From positions 1,122,001 through 1,186,000 of the forward strand of contig JASPKZ010004950.1 of assembly GCA_030220185.1 (NCBI GenBank): DNA of 64,000 nt, given 5' to 3'. The DNA is from Diploptera punctata (taxonomy: Eukaryota; Arthropoda; Insecta; Blattodea; Blaberidae). The notes below the pieces were generated by a model that saw only the letters and a list, made by a program, of their open reading frames with translations, searched no databases and was not told the origin of the DNA. Numbering within the stretch: position 1 is the stretch's first letter; every line of letters starts with the position of its first letter. The position numbers and the translations under genes are program-made. This document shows, one piece after another, positions 42,326 to 53,911 of this stretch.

Positions 42326-42694
42326 TAAGTAACTAAGGCTCTCCTGGATCTAATCATGTAAGAAGCTATGAGTTTTTATTTTATTTTTTTATATGTTCAT
42401 TTATGTTTTTGCTGTTTAGAGAAAAAAAAAAGATATTCATAAAATGAATGAACGGTTTTAATTTCGATTAACAATCAATATAACATTTAAAATTAAGCCT
42501 AAAACTTTTTATTTAAGATCAAATACAATGTTTCAACTTTTTCATCTAATTTCTTTGCAACAAATTTAAGACAGCACTGAAGTATGATAACGAAGATACG
42601 TTATAAATGTATTATTCATGTGCTGTGCTGTTCTGATGGATTAAAAAGAACAGTTGCACGCAGCTGCGACAAGGGAAAATAACGAACTAACTAA
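42326..42694. other. Unassigned AT-rich DNA
   Basis: No supported feature. Confidence 0.3.
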
Positions 42695-43068
42695 ACCACT
42701 GGCACTATCGAACCCCTAGGTTCATGGCCGCGCGGACATAAGCTCTCCATACATCCATATCTTGAGCTAATGCTTTCCAATCATTCCCTGTATAATCTAC
42801 TTCCCTCAAATCATAGTTAATGTTATCCTCCCACCTTATTCTTGGTCTACCAACTGGGCGTTTTCCCTCTGGCTTTCCTACAAGAAGCTTCCATGAAAGT
42901 CTTTCATTCCCCATACGTGCAACATATCCTGCCCATCGCAGTCTACGAGACTTAACTGTTCTTATTATGTCTGGCTTCCTATAAAGACCAGTAGTTCACT
43001 GCGTAATCTTCTGCATTCACCTGTTTGTTCATTTCTCTTTGGCCCAAATTTTTTCCTAAGAACTTTAA
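42695..43068 (-). mobile_element. LINE family 2 3' end
   Basis: MGNERLSWKLLVGKPEGKRP, VGRPRIRWEDNINYDLREVD, YVRAAMNLGVR stop; open over the terminal 69 codons, then broken toward 43068 where an (AT)n tract starts. Confidence 0.85.
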
Positions 43069-43091
43069 TTTTATGTATATATACATGCACT

Positions 43092-43098
<7 letters not shown>

Positions 43099-43147
<49 letters not shown>
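43099..43147. repeat. (AT)n microsatellite
   Basis: About 24 AT units. Confidence 0.95.
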
Positions 43148-43150
<3 letters not shown>

Positions 43151-43208
43151 TTCATTATATTCTCAACTGGCCAATAATGCATATACTGAATAGTCATGTA
43201 GCCTGTAT

Positions 43209-43517
43209 ATCCATCCATAGTAATTCTGCCCGAGGGCAGGTCTTTCACTGCACTCATATCATTTTCATGCTATGCTTAGCGGCTTTACTAGGGAATGTGT
43301 GGTAGCTTCCCGTTGCTTTCCACACCAGTGAAGGATGATGATAATGGTGGCCGGATGATTTTCGGGGACCGTTGGGCCCTAAGCTTCCTGACATTTCTCT
43401 TACAGGTGGGGAAAAACCCCGAAAAAACCTCACCCAGGAGCGTATCCCGACTAGGAATAGAACCCGGGCCCGCTGCGTGACAAGGCAGCACGCTACATCG
43501 AGAGCACAGCGGTGGAC
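43209..43517 (-). mobile_element. SINE-A
   Basis: Reverse copy: TCCATCCATAGTAATTCTGC, hairpin CTGCCCGAGGGCAG, CTTACAGGTGGGG, CGAGAGCACAGCGGTGGAC. Confidence 0.9.
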
Positions 43518-43597
43518 AGCCTTAATTCGTTAAATTTAGAGTAAATCAAAATACATTATAAATATAAATTGTATTGTATTCATAACTTGTAATCGTT

Positions 43598-43601
<4 letters not shown>

Positions 43602-43640
<39 letters not shown>
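43602..43640. repeat. (AT)n microsatellite
   Basis: About 19 AT units. Confidence 0.95.
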
Positions 43641-43643
<3 letters not shown>

Positions 43644-43745
43644 AATTTAGATTTAAGACTATTTTTTTGTTTGTATTTTTTTTTTAAACCTGGTTGAGTG
43701 GTAGACAAGGCCTTAAGGCCGTAACTCTGCCAGGTAAAATAAAGC

Positions 43746-43812
<67 letters not shown>
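43641..43812 (+). mobile_element. CR1/Jockey-like LINE 3' UTR end plus (TTA)n
   Basis: Hairpin segment CCTGGTTGAGTGG...CTCTGCCAGG (43689-43734), AATAAAG, then (TTA)n. Confidence 0.75.
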
Positions 43813-43816
<4 letters not shown>

Positions 43817-43835
43817 GTGCAATAATTAAAAAAAG

Positions 43836-44155
43836 TTAATTTAGATCAACATATTCGAAATACATAGGCCTATATCAGACAAGAAATGGATGCACAAGAA
43901 ACTGTTAGCGATAGGATAACAAAGAGAGCTCTACAGTGGTATGGACATGTACTACGGATGTCGGAAGACCAGTGGCGTAAACAGGTGTTGGATTGGATGG
44001 TACCAAGCAGAAGGAAGAGTGGGAGAAGTAGAAGAGCATGGTATGAGGCAATATATGATGTCATGATGAAGAGGGGTATGGAAGATGGACAATGGGAAGA
44101 TAGGAATCTCTGGAAAGCAGGAATCAAAGGCAAACTGGTGTAAAGTGGAAAGCCT
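43836..44155 (+). mobile_element. RTE-like LINE C-terminus, open frame
   Basis: MDAQETVSDRITKRALQWYG, HVLRMSEDQWRKQVLDWMVP, RAWYEAIYDVMMKRGMEDGQ, WEDRNLWKAGIKGKLV stop: 85 open codons. Only the tail is present. Confidence 0.8.
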
Positions 44156-44248
44156 GTATTAAGTATTAAAGAAGTAATTTAGATCACCTTCTTTAGACTC
44201 GCCATTCAAATTCATTCATTTTTAAATTTAGACCTACGAAATAAGTAT

Positions 44249-44572
44249 TGAGTGGCTTAAAGCATGGTGCTTTGGTGCAAAGCTACGGGACTTGCGATGG
44301 TTCAAGTGTTCATGGGGGAAGAATTTCCCCATGGATTTTCGGCCAGTATGAGACCAGTACTCACCCAGCATCGAAAGGAATTTGGGTTAGTACAATAAGT
44401 AGCGGGTACAGATTGAGAAAATTACCTATAACGCCTGGGGGACATGATATACCAATCACCTGTAATCCGTACACTGGCTAGATGATCGCCCACCTCTGTG
44501 ATTATCACCTTGGATTTGAGGGTAGCAGTCTGATGGTAGCCAAAGGCAATTTAGGACTATCTTGGCATGGAG
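44249..44572 (+). mobile_element. SINE-B, divergent
   Basis: TGAGTGGCTTAAAGCATGGT head, AGCTACGGGACTTGCG, CACCCAGCATCG, CGCCTGGGGGACATGA and a CTTGGCATGGAG end. Confidence 0.8.
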
Positions 44573-44944
44573 AAGGAAGATGTATTGAAACTTGAACAGA
44601 TGTTGAAACAATTACCGGTAAGATTGAATTGTTCGAAGGTTATAACATGTAATATCAAATATTGACTTAGATATTGAATATTAATAAAGGCCATGCCACT
44701 AATATTAAACATTGACTCACATAATTAAATATTACACCAATACATTTTATAAATAATCTGAATATTTTCATAGCATCTTACAAATAATTTCTCAATGGCT
44801 GAAAGTCACTCTTATAGTGTGTACATGAGATAAAATTCCATGAATATTACAAGCGTACTAGTCCAACTTTATAATTCATACAGATAAATAAATACTATTT
44901 TGTTTTGTATAACGACTTTTTAAAATGTATTTTAGATAGATCAT

Positions 44945-45430
44945 CGGTTGATTAATGTCTTTGACATCGTCCGATTCCTAATGGCCAATTTTGTCGGTCC
45001 ATCCAATCTCCTGGTTGTAGATGTTTCTCCTTCATATATAAACATATTCCCTGACTCCAGGAGGTTTTAGGTCTTCCTCTGCTTCGTCTTCCCTCAGGTT
45101 TCCATTCCAAAACAGATTTTGGTAGTCGATCCTCTTCCATTCGCTGGACATGTCCGTACCATCTTAATTTCTGAGTTTTAATATAATCTAAAATATTGTA
45201 TTCAATCTTCATTTTCTCCCTTATAACTGAGTTCCTATTTTTTCTCTTCTTGAAATTCTTGCGGCCCTTCGTATAAAATCCATTTCCGTTGCCAAAACGT
45301 ACTCATTTGTTTTTGTTGTTAATGGCCAAAGTTCTGCTCCATAAGTAATGATGCTTTTAACAATTGTATGATATATATTCATTTTATTTTTATTACTTAT
45401 ATTTTTATCCCACAATATTCCATTGAGGCA
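44945..45430 (-). mobile_element. RTE-like LINE family 3 C-terminus
   Basis: YHTIVKSIITYGAELWPLTT, LATEMDFIRRAARISR, then ILDYIKTQKLRWYGHVQRME, EDRLPKSVLEWKPEGRRSRG, RPKTSWSQGI. Two open segments separated by one frameshift near 45215. Confidence 0.85.
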
Positions 45431-45605
45431 AGCAATTGCAAATTTTCCTTTATTATTTCTTAAAATGTATTTTAATAAACATTATATATGTTTGACACCT
45501 TTGTTGAGATTTCCTCAAATAAACAACTTCTTTCTTTCTCAATACATTCAACAAAATACTAATATTTTTTTAAACAATTAATAATTTATTTATTTCACAC
45601 ATGTG

Positions 45606-45950
45606 AAATGAAGATCTTAAGAACTATTCAGGGGAAAACATTATTTCATAAAATACACAACACGGAAATTAGGGACAAGTGTCATATTCAAGACATAAAA
45701 AAATGTATTATAGATAGATGAAAATATTTGAAGGGCCATATAGAAAGAATGGAAGATAACCGACTTGTGAAAAGAGTTAAAGAAGATAGAACAATGGACG
45801 GGGGAAAAACAAGAGGAAGACTAGCCAAGAGATGTATAGACAGTGAATGCACATCCAATACGTCTTCCTCCGAGGAGTGATTTTGGAAATAAACAGGATC
45901 AAAATCCTACAAATTATGATTAAGAGAAGAAGAAGAAGAATTTATTTCAA
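45606..45950 (+). mobile_element. RTE-like LINE 3' remnant
   Basis: MKILRTIQGKTLFHKIHNTE, then a KYLKGHIERMEDNRLVKRVK block and KTRGRLAKRCID, ending in GAAGAAGAAG; stops present. Confidence 0.65.
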
Positions 45951-46026
45951 TTTTAAAATTTGTACCTTATAAAACAGTCGTCCTCAACTATAATAACTTC
46001 TGTTATAAACATCGTCACACTATTAA

Positions 46027-46067
46027 AATTCTAGGCCTTTCAAAGACATGCTTCATCCTCAGGAATT
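46027..46067 (-). ncRNA. Hammerhead-ribozyme-like motif, best-formed copy
   Basis: Minus strand: stem I AATTC/GAATT (5 pairs), core CTGAGGA, extra U, stem II GAAG-loop-CTTT, GAAA, self-complementary stem III AGGCCT, then A at the cleavage position. All invariant hammerhead core positions are kept apart from the extra U after the GA. Activity is inferred only from form. Confidence 0.45.
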
Positions 46068-46229
46068 GTAATTGAAATAATTTTAACGTCAACGGTGTTC
46101 AAACAAGATTACTAAAAGTATAAATTAATAATTTGTTTTCCTTTATTTAATAAAAATGTTATTAAAATGTATCAATATTTCTACCTAATATCTTACATAG
46201 GCCCAAATATATAAGCGATATATTAACTA

Positions 46230-46290
46230 ATTACAGTTTATTATTTATTTATTTTCATGTATACTAGTAGATTCGAGTTATTCTTCCTTG

Positions 46291-46330
<40 letters not shown>

Positions 46331-46500
46331 CATTAGTTTTTATGTTGTCTTTAAGTTTATTGTATTATTTGATCATGTTTTTATTATTGTTCAGTCAATC
46401 GTTTAGTATCTAATATAACTGTGATTTTTGTACGTATGTTTGTCCTGGTGAGTGGAAAAGGAGGCCACATGACCTTAACTCCGCCTGGCTAGATAATTAA
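46230..46500 (+). mobile_element. CR1/Jockey-like LINE 3' UTR end
   Basis: AT-rich UTR with an (AT)n tract at 46293-46327, then hairpin segment CCTGGTGAGTGG...TCCGCCTGG (46443-46488). Confidence 0.7.
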
Positions 46501-46534
46501 ATAACATTGTTTTTGTAATTTTTACAATAATAGT

Positions 46535-46930
46535 AATAATCTTCCAACTCTTTTGTATGGTAGCGAAGTATGGACGTTGAAACAGAAGGATATACAGAGA
46601 CTTAGATCTGCTGAAATGAGATATCTTCGGAGGACTGCAGGATACACACTACTAGATCACAAAAAAAAAAAAAAAAAAGACTTCTTAGAAGAATTACACA
46701 TGGAACCTTTAGAAAACAAAATTTCTGATTATAAGTCAAGATGTATGCAACATGTTCATCGAATGGAAGATCACAGGATACCAAAACAAATGTTAAGATA
46801 TCAACCTGCAGGAAGAAGAAGACCAGGACGTCCACTCAAAAGACTTCTGGATAGTGTTTCTCTTGAGGCCTAAACAGGTCATCAAATGGCCTAAATTCGT
46901 GAATGTCCTAATAATAATAATAATAATAAT
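46535..46930 (+). mobile_element. RTE-like LINE family 6 C-terminus
   Basis: LYGSEVWTLKQKDIQRLRSA, EMRYLRRTAGYTLLDHKKKK, ENKISDYKSRCMQHVHRMED, LRYQPAGRRRPGRPLKRLLD, SLEA stop, then (AAT)n tail. An A18 slippage run (about 46661-46678) sits inside. Confidence 0.85.
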
Positions 46931-47249
46931 AGTAAAGTAAAGTATTCCCACTACAGCACTACAGGCCTCAGGAGGCCCTTGGGTAGTGAGTGGGAGGTTA
47001 AGGCTCCCACTATTTCTAGACAATCGGCACTTGATGTCAGCCGGGTTGTCAGCCCTGCGTGACGGCCACCTTTACCCCCAGAACAAGCGTCCGGTACTCA
47101 TTTCCATTAGAGGCTGAGTCGACCCTAGGGCCATAGTGCCGCCAGAAAGTTTGGGTCAGTTTAAAAATCCTGACCCCCACCGGGACTTGAACCCTCGACC
47201 TTCCAGCTTGTAGGGCAGTGCCTTAACCATTACGCTACGGCGTGCCCCC
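46931..47249 (-). mobile_element. SINE-C inserted in a LINE (AAT)n tail
   Basis: Full-length reverse SINE-C with AGTAAAGTAAAGTA tail; (AATAAT)n on both sides serves as target. Confidence 0.9.
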
Positions 47250-47639
47250 AATAATAATAGTAATAATAATAATAATATAACGTCATTTTTAAAGTATTAA
47301 AAAATAAAGGTTTTATTCAATCAGTTTTATCGCGTAATTGTTTATTATACTCGTAGTTCATGTGATTTAAAATGAATGAAAATTTGGTTTATTGCAGTAA
47401 CATAATTTGAATAGAATACCTTAAATTTGTATGATTGATGTTAAACGAGATTTTTTATTTCATTTATAGTGTCTTTAACACCAAGAACATGGCATCTGGA
47501 TGGTTTAGATGTCTATCATAGGACTGTGTAGGCTCCGTATATCTTTTGTATAATAAGTTCTTTGACTTCAACTGTTGTAATTTGTATTGCTAATAAGACT
47601 CCCAAAATCTATGATCACACATAGAAATACATTATACGA

Positions 47640-48902
47640 TTGAAGTGGACAGTCAGTGACAAATGACGGAAATTTTGAAGAAGTGGCTGAATAAATCAGA
47701 TACCTACGATACATAATTACATATAAGAATGAGATTCACAAAAAAATTGAACGTATGCTTAATTCTGGAAATACATTATATTATGCAATGTCGTCCCAAC
47801 TTCTCCATTAAAAAAAAAGTTAAACTGAAAATATATAAAATTGTTATTCTACCAGTCATATTTGATGAAACGAATCATGGACTCTTAACTTTAAGGGAGG
47901 AGAAAATAATACTAGTATTTAAGAATTTAAGAAAGGGGGTATATTAGAGGATGTGAAGAATTTGAGTATCTGGGAGTAAAATTAGATAAAGAGGATAAAC
48001 AAGAAAGTGATATTAAGAACAGAATAAATAAAGGTAGAGCAATAACAGCAATGATGAATGGAGTCTTATGGAACAGACATATAACCAGGAAAAATAAGTT
48101 ACAAATATATAATTCAATAGTGAGAAGTACTGTCACATATGGAGCTGAAGTTTGGAAATTCAACAAAAACTTATGTCGATGGAAATGGATTTCTTGAGGA
48201 GAGCCTCAAGATGTTCTAAATTAGACAAATTAAAAAAAAATGAATATTGGTTATTCAATAGTAGATTATATACGGTATAAGCAATTACATTGGTATGGGC
48301 ACGTACGACGAATACAAGAAGAAAGATTACCCAGGAAAACATTGGAATGGTGTCCACCTGGAAGGAGGAGTAGAGGAAGACCTCGAAACTCTGGATGCAG
48401 GAAATAAGAACTGGAATGAGAGCAAGAGGATTGGAGAGACGAGTGGAGAAGAAAAATAAAACTTTAGGCACAGAAAAATGTGTAAACATTAAAATTCTGT
48501 ATATAAATAAAATTTAAGAATATAGTTCTGAGGAAAATGTTTGGATCAAAGAGAGATGAACTGACAGGCGAATACAGGATACTTCATAACAAGAGCTACT
48601 TGACTTTTATAGGAAACCAGATGTAAAAAGAAATGTTAAATTCTCGTAGACTGCGATGGGCATTACATGTAGCACTAATGGGGAATAAAAGAGGGGCATG
48701 GGAGCTTCTTGTAGGAAAACCAGAGGGAAAGCATCCAGTAGATAGGCCAAGAATGAGGAAGAAATCTACTAATAATCACGATTTGTGGGAAGGTAAATCA
48801 TACAGGTGACGATTAGAAAAAAATAGCTCAGGATAGGGATACGGAGAGCTTATGTTCATGGTGACATGAACTCCGGGTATGATAGTGTCAGTTATTTAGT
48901 TA
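47640..48902 (+). mobile_element. LINE family 2 split by a family 3 insertion
   Basis: 5' part 47640-47926 (TNDGNFEEVAE-like, VKLKIYKIVILPVIF, TLREEKIILVFKN), 3' part 48522-48902 (RKMFGSKRDELTGEYRI, RRLRWALHVALMGNK, LLVGKPEGKHPVDRP). The break is the insertion at 47927-48511. Confidence 0.85.
47927..48511 (+). mobile_element. LINE family 3 nested in LINE family 2
   Basis: CEEFEYLGVKLDKEDKQES, IYNSIVRSTVTYGAEVWKF, YKQLHWYGHVRRIQEERLPR, KTLEWCPPGRRSRGRPRN, then ACAGAAAAATGTGTAAACAT. Flanked by a 10-bp duplication ATTTAAGAAT (47917-47926, 48512-48521). Confidence 0.85.
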
Positions 48903-48954
48903 CGAGAAATAAAATTTCAATTTAAATATAAATATAAATTTATAGAAAACAGAA

Positions 48955-49610
48955 TGTATGTGTTTGGGAAAAGATGTGGATGACCTCATACTCGAAACAA
49001 GGAAAATAAGAAAATGTGAATTTTTTTAAATACCTTGGGTTAATAATTACAAGTTTAGGTACCTGTGAGATGTACAGACTAAAATTGTAATGGCAAAAAT
49101 GCAACTAAGACATTACATGGAATAATTTGGAACAAAAATATTACAAAGGAAACTAAAATGAAAATTTATAAGAGCATAATACAGAATATTTTGTCATATG
49201 GAAGTGAAACTTGGTCTTTGACGGAATTACAAAAGAATAAAATTAGAACAGTTGAATTTGATTATTTTAGAAGAAGCCTCCAAAAAACAAGACCAGGATA
49301 AAATAAGAAATGAATTCTTTTGGAGAGAAATGAATGTCACCACATCTATTGTTAAGAGGATTGAAAATCAAACGCTTAAATGGTATGGCCATGTACAAAG
49401 AATGGAAAAATGAAAGATGACCAAAAAATGTATACCAGTGGTCACCCCCTGGAAGAAATAAACGTGGCAGACCAAGATGGAAATGGAAAACCTATGTCAG
49501 AACCATAATGGATGATAGGAATTTGGAAGAGGGAGATTGGAATGATAGAGATAAATAGAAACTGAAGACGGCAAACCTATAAGTGGGGGAAAGCCGAAGA
49601 AGAAGAAATA
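48955..49610 (+). mobile_element. RTE-like LINE family 4
   Basis: KMKIYKSIIQNILSYGSETW, SLTELQKNKIRTVEFDYFRR, IKRIENQTLKWYGHVQRM, SPPGRNKRGRPRWKWKTYVR, then GAAGAAGAAG. Several stops. Confidence 0.75.
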
Positions 49611-50100
49611 AAATACAAAATTTGAAGCAAATCCATTCAGTATATATGATGTAACATGGACTTCGTAAGAAGTACTTCAGGAAAAGCAATAAAGGTCATT
49701 TAAGATTTCCTCATTTTATGAAAGTATTTGAAGTATGGAGAATTAGGAAGATGGTTATGTCCTTGAAGTACTGGATACATATTTCTTCTACTGTTCTGTC
49801 TACATTCCTCGAGCACCACTACTTGCTGAGAACGGAAATGCTGAACTCAGTTCCTGTGAAATAAGATTCTGATAGTCGTTATGCACTTCTGGTTTTTCAA
49901 AGAATTGTCTTAACAACTTGCTTTATTCTTTCTTAATATTCCATACATAATAATGCTGTGTAACTCTACTTTTTTTTTTAAGTTACATCCAAATCTTTTC
50001 ATAGATACACAGAAATAACTTTTGTGTACGTTTATATTTCTTACATTGTTTGTCGTTCGCCTTAGAGTTTTTACAATTCAGTTTAACATTGCTATACTCC
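49611..50100. other. Unassigned DNA
   Basis: No supported feature. Confidence 0.3.
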
Positions 50101-50433
50101 TGGCGCGACAGGCCTAAAAGGCCCTTAGCCTACCAGCCGGCTGCTAGCCTCACATCCACATGTGTCAATCACAGAGGTAGATGATCATCAGCCAGTGTAG
50201 GGGTGACAAGTGGTCAGCATGTCGAGTCCCCCAGCCGTTATAGCTGGTTTTCTCAACCTGGAGCCGCTACTTATTGTAGCTACCCAAATGCCTCACTATG
50301 CTGGGTGGGCACCAGTCCCATACTGGCCGAAATGCCATGAGAAAATTTCTTCCGCATGGAGACTCGAACCAGCGCAAGTCCCGTAGCTCTGCGCCAAGGC
50401 TTCCTTGCCTTAACCACTCGGCTACGGCGCGGT
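50101..50433 (-). mobile_element. SINE-B, full length
   Basis: TGGCGCGACAGGCCTAAAAG tail to AACCACTCGGCTACGGCGCG head; one of the best-preserved copies. Confidence 0.9.
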
Positions 50434-50985
50434 ACTCAGTTTAAAATTACTGCTATTAATATGTATAAAATATATAATTGTTTAGACCCATCATATTAGT
50501 TTGAGTTAGTTACAAATTTACCATCTTAGGTTTTTAGTTTTTTTTTCTTTATTTTGAGAATTTTCCTCATGATTGAGGGTTTTCTCCAACCAATCTTAGT
50601 CCGAGACTTAAGATTCTGTTTTTTAGCATTTTATATTTTTTACGATGGGTGAAGAGGTGGCCCACAAATCAACCTCTAACCTGAAGGATCGGTTGATTTT
50701 TTATCAAAGTTGTCTTCCTCTAGCATTTGATGAACATCAAACTACAAGGCAACAGTAACCCTAGGCAGGTGCTCTCACAGGGTACTATCAGCCGAGCGTA
50801 TTGAACCCTGCTTTTTTTAATCAAGGTTTGTACTCCTCCCCCTCGCCCTTTTTCAATCTACCTTGGACAGGTTTCGGCTAGTTGTTTCAGTTCATAATAA
50901 TTTTATAATTTTAACAAAATTGTCAACGATTTCCTTAATATCCGTTTTAGTTTAGCGTATTATCTTAATGTTTACAGTCCTCATG
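50434..50985. other. Unassigned DNA
   Basis: No supported feature. Confidence 0.3.
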
Positions 50986-50987
50986 CA

Positions 50988-51270
50988 AACTCAGGTGGTA
51001 GCATGTCTGACTTCTGACTACCGGATTGTGGTTCGATTCCCGGTGGAGTTAGGAAGTTTAATTGTGAAATTTTCAATCTCGGGGCTAGAGGTGTTGGATA
51101 AACTCCACGACACAACAGACCTAGAAAGTCTTTGGTCTATCAGTCGGTTCGTGATCTCCTATTCACATGTGTTACTTACAGAGGTGGATGGTCATTAGGC
51201 AGTATAGGGGTGATATGTGGTCAGCATATCGGAGCCCCCAGACGTTACAGATGGTTATTTAGTCTCCTCC
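50988..51270. mobile_element. SINE-F tRNA-like head followed by reversed SINE-B fragment
   Basis: CTCAGGTGGTAGCATGTCTG (A-box-like) and GGTTCGATTCCCGG (B-box) form a plus-strand head to about 51060. 51160-51270 is minus-strand SINE-B (ATTCACATGTGTTACTTACA...GGAGCCCCCAGACGTTACAG). Confidence 0.6.
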
Positions 51271-51317
51271 TCAACTGTTAAAACGATTAAAACTTTTCCA
51301 TTCTCTTCGTCATCAAT

Positions 51318-51358
51318 GTGAGTGTGTTTGTGTGTGTGTGTGTGAGATAGAGAGACAC

Positions 51359-51419
<61 letters not shown>

Positions 51420-51440
51420 GAGAGAGAGAGAGAGAGAGAA
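51318..51440. repeat. (GT)n/(GA)n low-complexity tract
   Basis: A GT run of about 13 units, then about 85 bp of almost pure GA purine tract. ORFs over it are artefacts. Confidence 0.95.
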
Positions 51441-51730
51441 TAAAAGATCATTACAAAATGTCAAAATTTTCGATTTTTTTAAAACTGCGAAATTTCAGTG
51501 TTCAGGGGGTGTCCCGGATTTCTACTGAAAAAATTCCGGCCTACTTCCCAAATTTCCGATAATAGTTGAGGAGACTGAACGAAATGTACACAATTTTGTA
51601 TTATCATTTTTATTACTCTGACTAAAACCTCAACGGAATTTTACCATTAAATATATTAGTATTAATATAAAAATTATAATATAAAATTAAGTATCTTGTA
51701 AGCCCGTCTCCTCAACTGAGTTTCACTTTA

Positions 51731-51757
51731 GGATTTCGAGACTAGTCCCATCCTCAG
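51731..51757 (-). repeat. Hammerhead-like core, damaged
   Basis: CTGAGGAT-GGGACTAGTCTC-GAAA on the minus strand has the family's stem II, but stem III is changed (ATCCTA instead of AGGCCTA). Confidence 0.5.
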
Positions 51758-51967
51758 CAGAAGGTTGATTTGTTACTGACCATGTCACCTAATGTTATAA
51801 TTTTATATTGTAATTTTTATATTGTATTTTCAATGTCTAAAGCTCATTTCTAAGGCTAAAATTGCGTTTTTTTAAATAGATATTGTGTAAACAGTTCATT
51901 TTGTGTTCCGTTCATTAAAATTGTCTAATTATAGGATTTAAAACTTTCCTGGAGTTGATTAATTAGA

Positions 51968-52498
51968 AAATGTATCTTCACAAAATCCTAGGATGCGAAA
52001 TATCATACACAAGGGAAACAGATATAAATAACAAACTAAATAAGTTTAATTATATAACAGGAACACTAACAATAACTTTGAAAAATAAAGCCAGAAAAGA
52101 CTCTATAATGAAATTAAACAAGACAATGGCAGTTCCTATTATTACTTACGGATCCGAAACATGGACAGTGACAACACAATCTGCGAGAATTCAAGCTGCT
52201 GAAATGGCATTCCTCAGACCAATAGCAGGATATCAAAGAACAGACAAAAAGAAACAACACAGAAATAAGACAACAGTTAAAAGTAGAGGAATTAAACACA
52301 ACAATAGTGAAATACAGAACAAACTGGAAAGAACACTTAGCAAGGATGACTGAGAACAGAATACCAAAAGTAACATATAACTATTTACCAAGAGGAAGAA
52401 GTAGCTTGGGAAGACCAAAGAAAAGGTGGAAAGAGCATCTATTTGGAGCCGGAACAGACTAGCAAAAAGCCTAAACCGTGACGAAGAAGAAGAAGTAT
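51968..52498 (+). mobile_element. RTE-like LINE family 7, SINE-free copy
   Basis: LHKILGCEISYTRETDINNK, LNKFNYITGTLTITLKNKAR, KTMAVPIITYGSETWTVTTQ, AEMAFLRPIAGYQRTDKKK; a frameshift after this, then LARMTENRIPKVTYNYLP and GAAGAAGAAG. Empty-site control for 28325-28628. Confidence 0.85.
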
Positions 52499-52499
52499 C

Positions 52500-53139
52500 T
52501 TTAAGGGCTAATCAAAAAAGTTCAAATTTTCAAACATAAAGTATTAGAGTTCGGATATTGAAAATTCAACCTGACTATTGCCCCGTGAAGAATTTTCTAA
52601 TTAAAATTTCAGAAACAATTTTTACAGATTAGTACTTCGATTTCTAAATTATTCTGCCATCGCAAAAAAGTCTGTAAATTGAGAACGCGTGCAGCATTCT
52701 GCGTTTAACACAGTTTAATTGTGTACTAGCGATTGTAATGACGTAATTTCAAGTTCCGTGTTTTCTCTCCAATTTTAATTACTGTGAAGAAGTTCCTCTG
52801 TCCACATCATACTCCGTAAGTTATACAACTTTTAAAGTTATTTTCACCTTCTTACCTCAAATTCGCTTGTTGAACTTCATTACCCGGCGTGCGCTGCTAC
52901 GCCTAAATAAGTGAAATGTGTATGTGTTTTTTTTTAGTTGAATAAGTTTAGGCATCCGAAAGCTACTTTTTTAGTGCACCGATTTTTTCTTTTTAAAGTT
53001 CTGGCCCTAAGTACATATGGCCATATGTTATATATCTCAATTGACTCAGAAAATTCTCCAAATGATGGTGAAACTCCCATTCAAATCGGTCAAGTAGTTT
53101 TTGAGCATAAATATAACGTGGATTTTTTTTTTCATCATC
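52500..53139. other. Unassigned DNA
   Basis: 52860-53120 reads weakly like a tail of another repeat, but no family match was made. Confidence 0.25.
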
Positions 53140-53182
53140 ATCTTCTTCTTCTTCTTCTTCTTCTTCTTCTTCTTCTTCTTCT
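53140..53182. repeat. (CTT)n tract at LINE 3' end
   Basis: Reverse of a GAAGAAGAAG tail; about 14 units. Confidence 0.9.
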
Positions 53183-53735
53183 TTACTTCACGGGCTAGGC
53201 AAAATGCCTGTTCCGCCTCACAGTTGTTCTGTCCATCTTTTCACTGGCCTTCCTACATTCCTTGAACCTCTTGGCTTGTAGTTAAATGATGTTTTTGGTA
53301 ATCTTGTTCTTTCTACATGTCTAAACAATTTTTCTCTATATTCTTTGATTTTATAATTTAATATATGTATCCATCCATAGTAATTCTGCCCGAAGGCAGG
53401 TCCTTCACTGCAATCATAGCATTTTCATGTTATGCTTGCAGCTTTACTAGGGAATTGTGTAGATGTGGTAGCTTCCCGTTGCTTTCCACACCGGTGAAGG
53501 ATGATGATGATAATGATAATGATAATGGTAATGGTAAGGATGATAATGATAAGGATGATGGCCATATGATTTCGGGGACCGTTTGGGCCTTAAAAGTTTT
53601 CCTGACATTTGTCTTACAGGTGAGGAAAAACCCCGATAAATACCTCACCCAGAAAAACTGCCCCGACCGGGGATCGAACCCGGGCCCGCTGCGTGACAAG
53701 GAAGTACTGCTTACCCTCTAGACCACAGCGGTGGA

Positions 53736-53775
<40 letters not shown>

Positions 53776-53911
53776 CTCTTTAACCGATCCATTCTTGTGC
53801 AGCCTTTTGTTCTTCTAAGGAAGTTCATTTCTACACTTTATATTCTACTTTATAATTTTTTGGTCATTACCCAAGTTTCACTCTCATAAAGTAATGCAGG
53901 AACTGCCAATG

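Noticed and set aside
51255..51562. Ser/Leu- and Arg/Glu-repeat ORFs
   Set aside because: Translations of the (GA)n tract.
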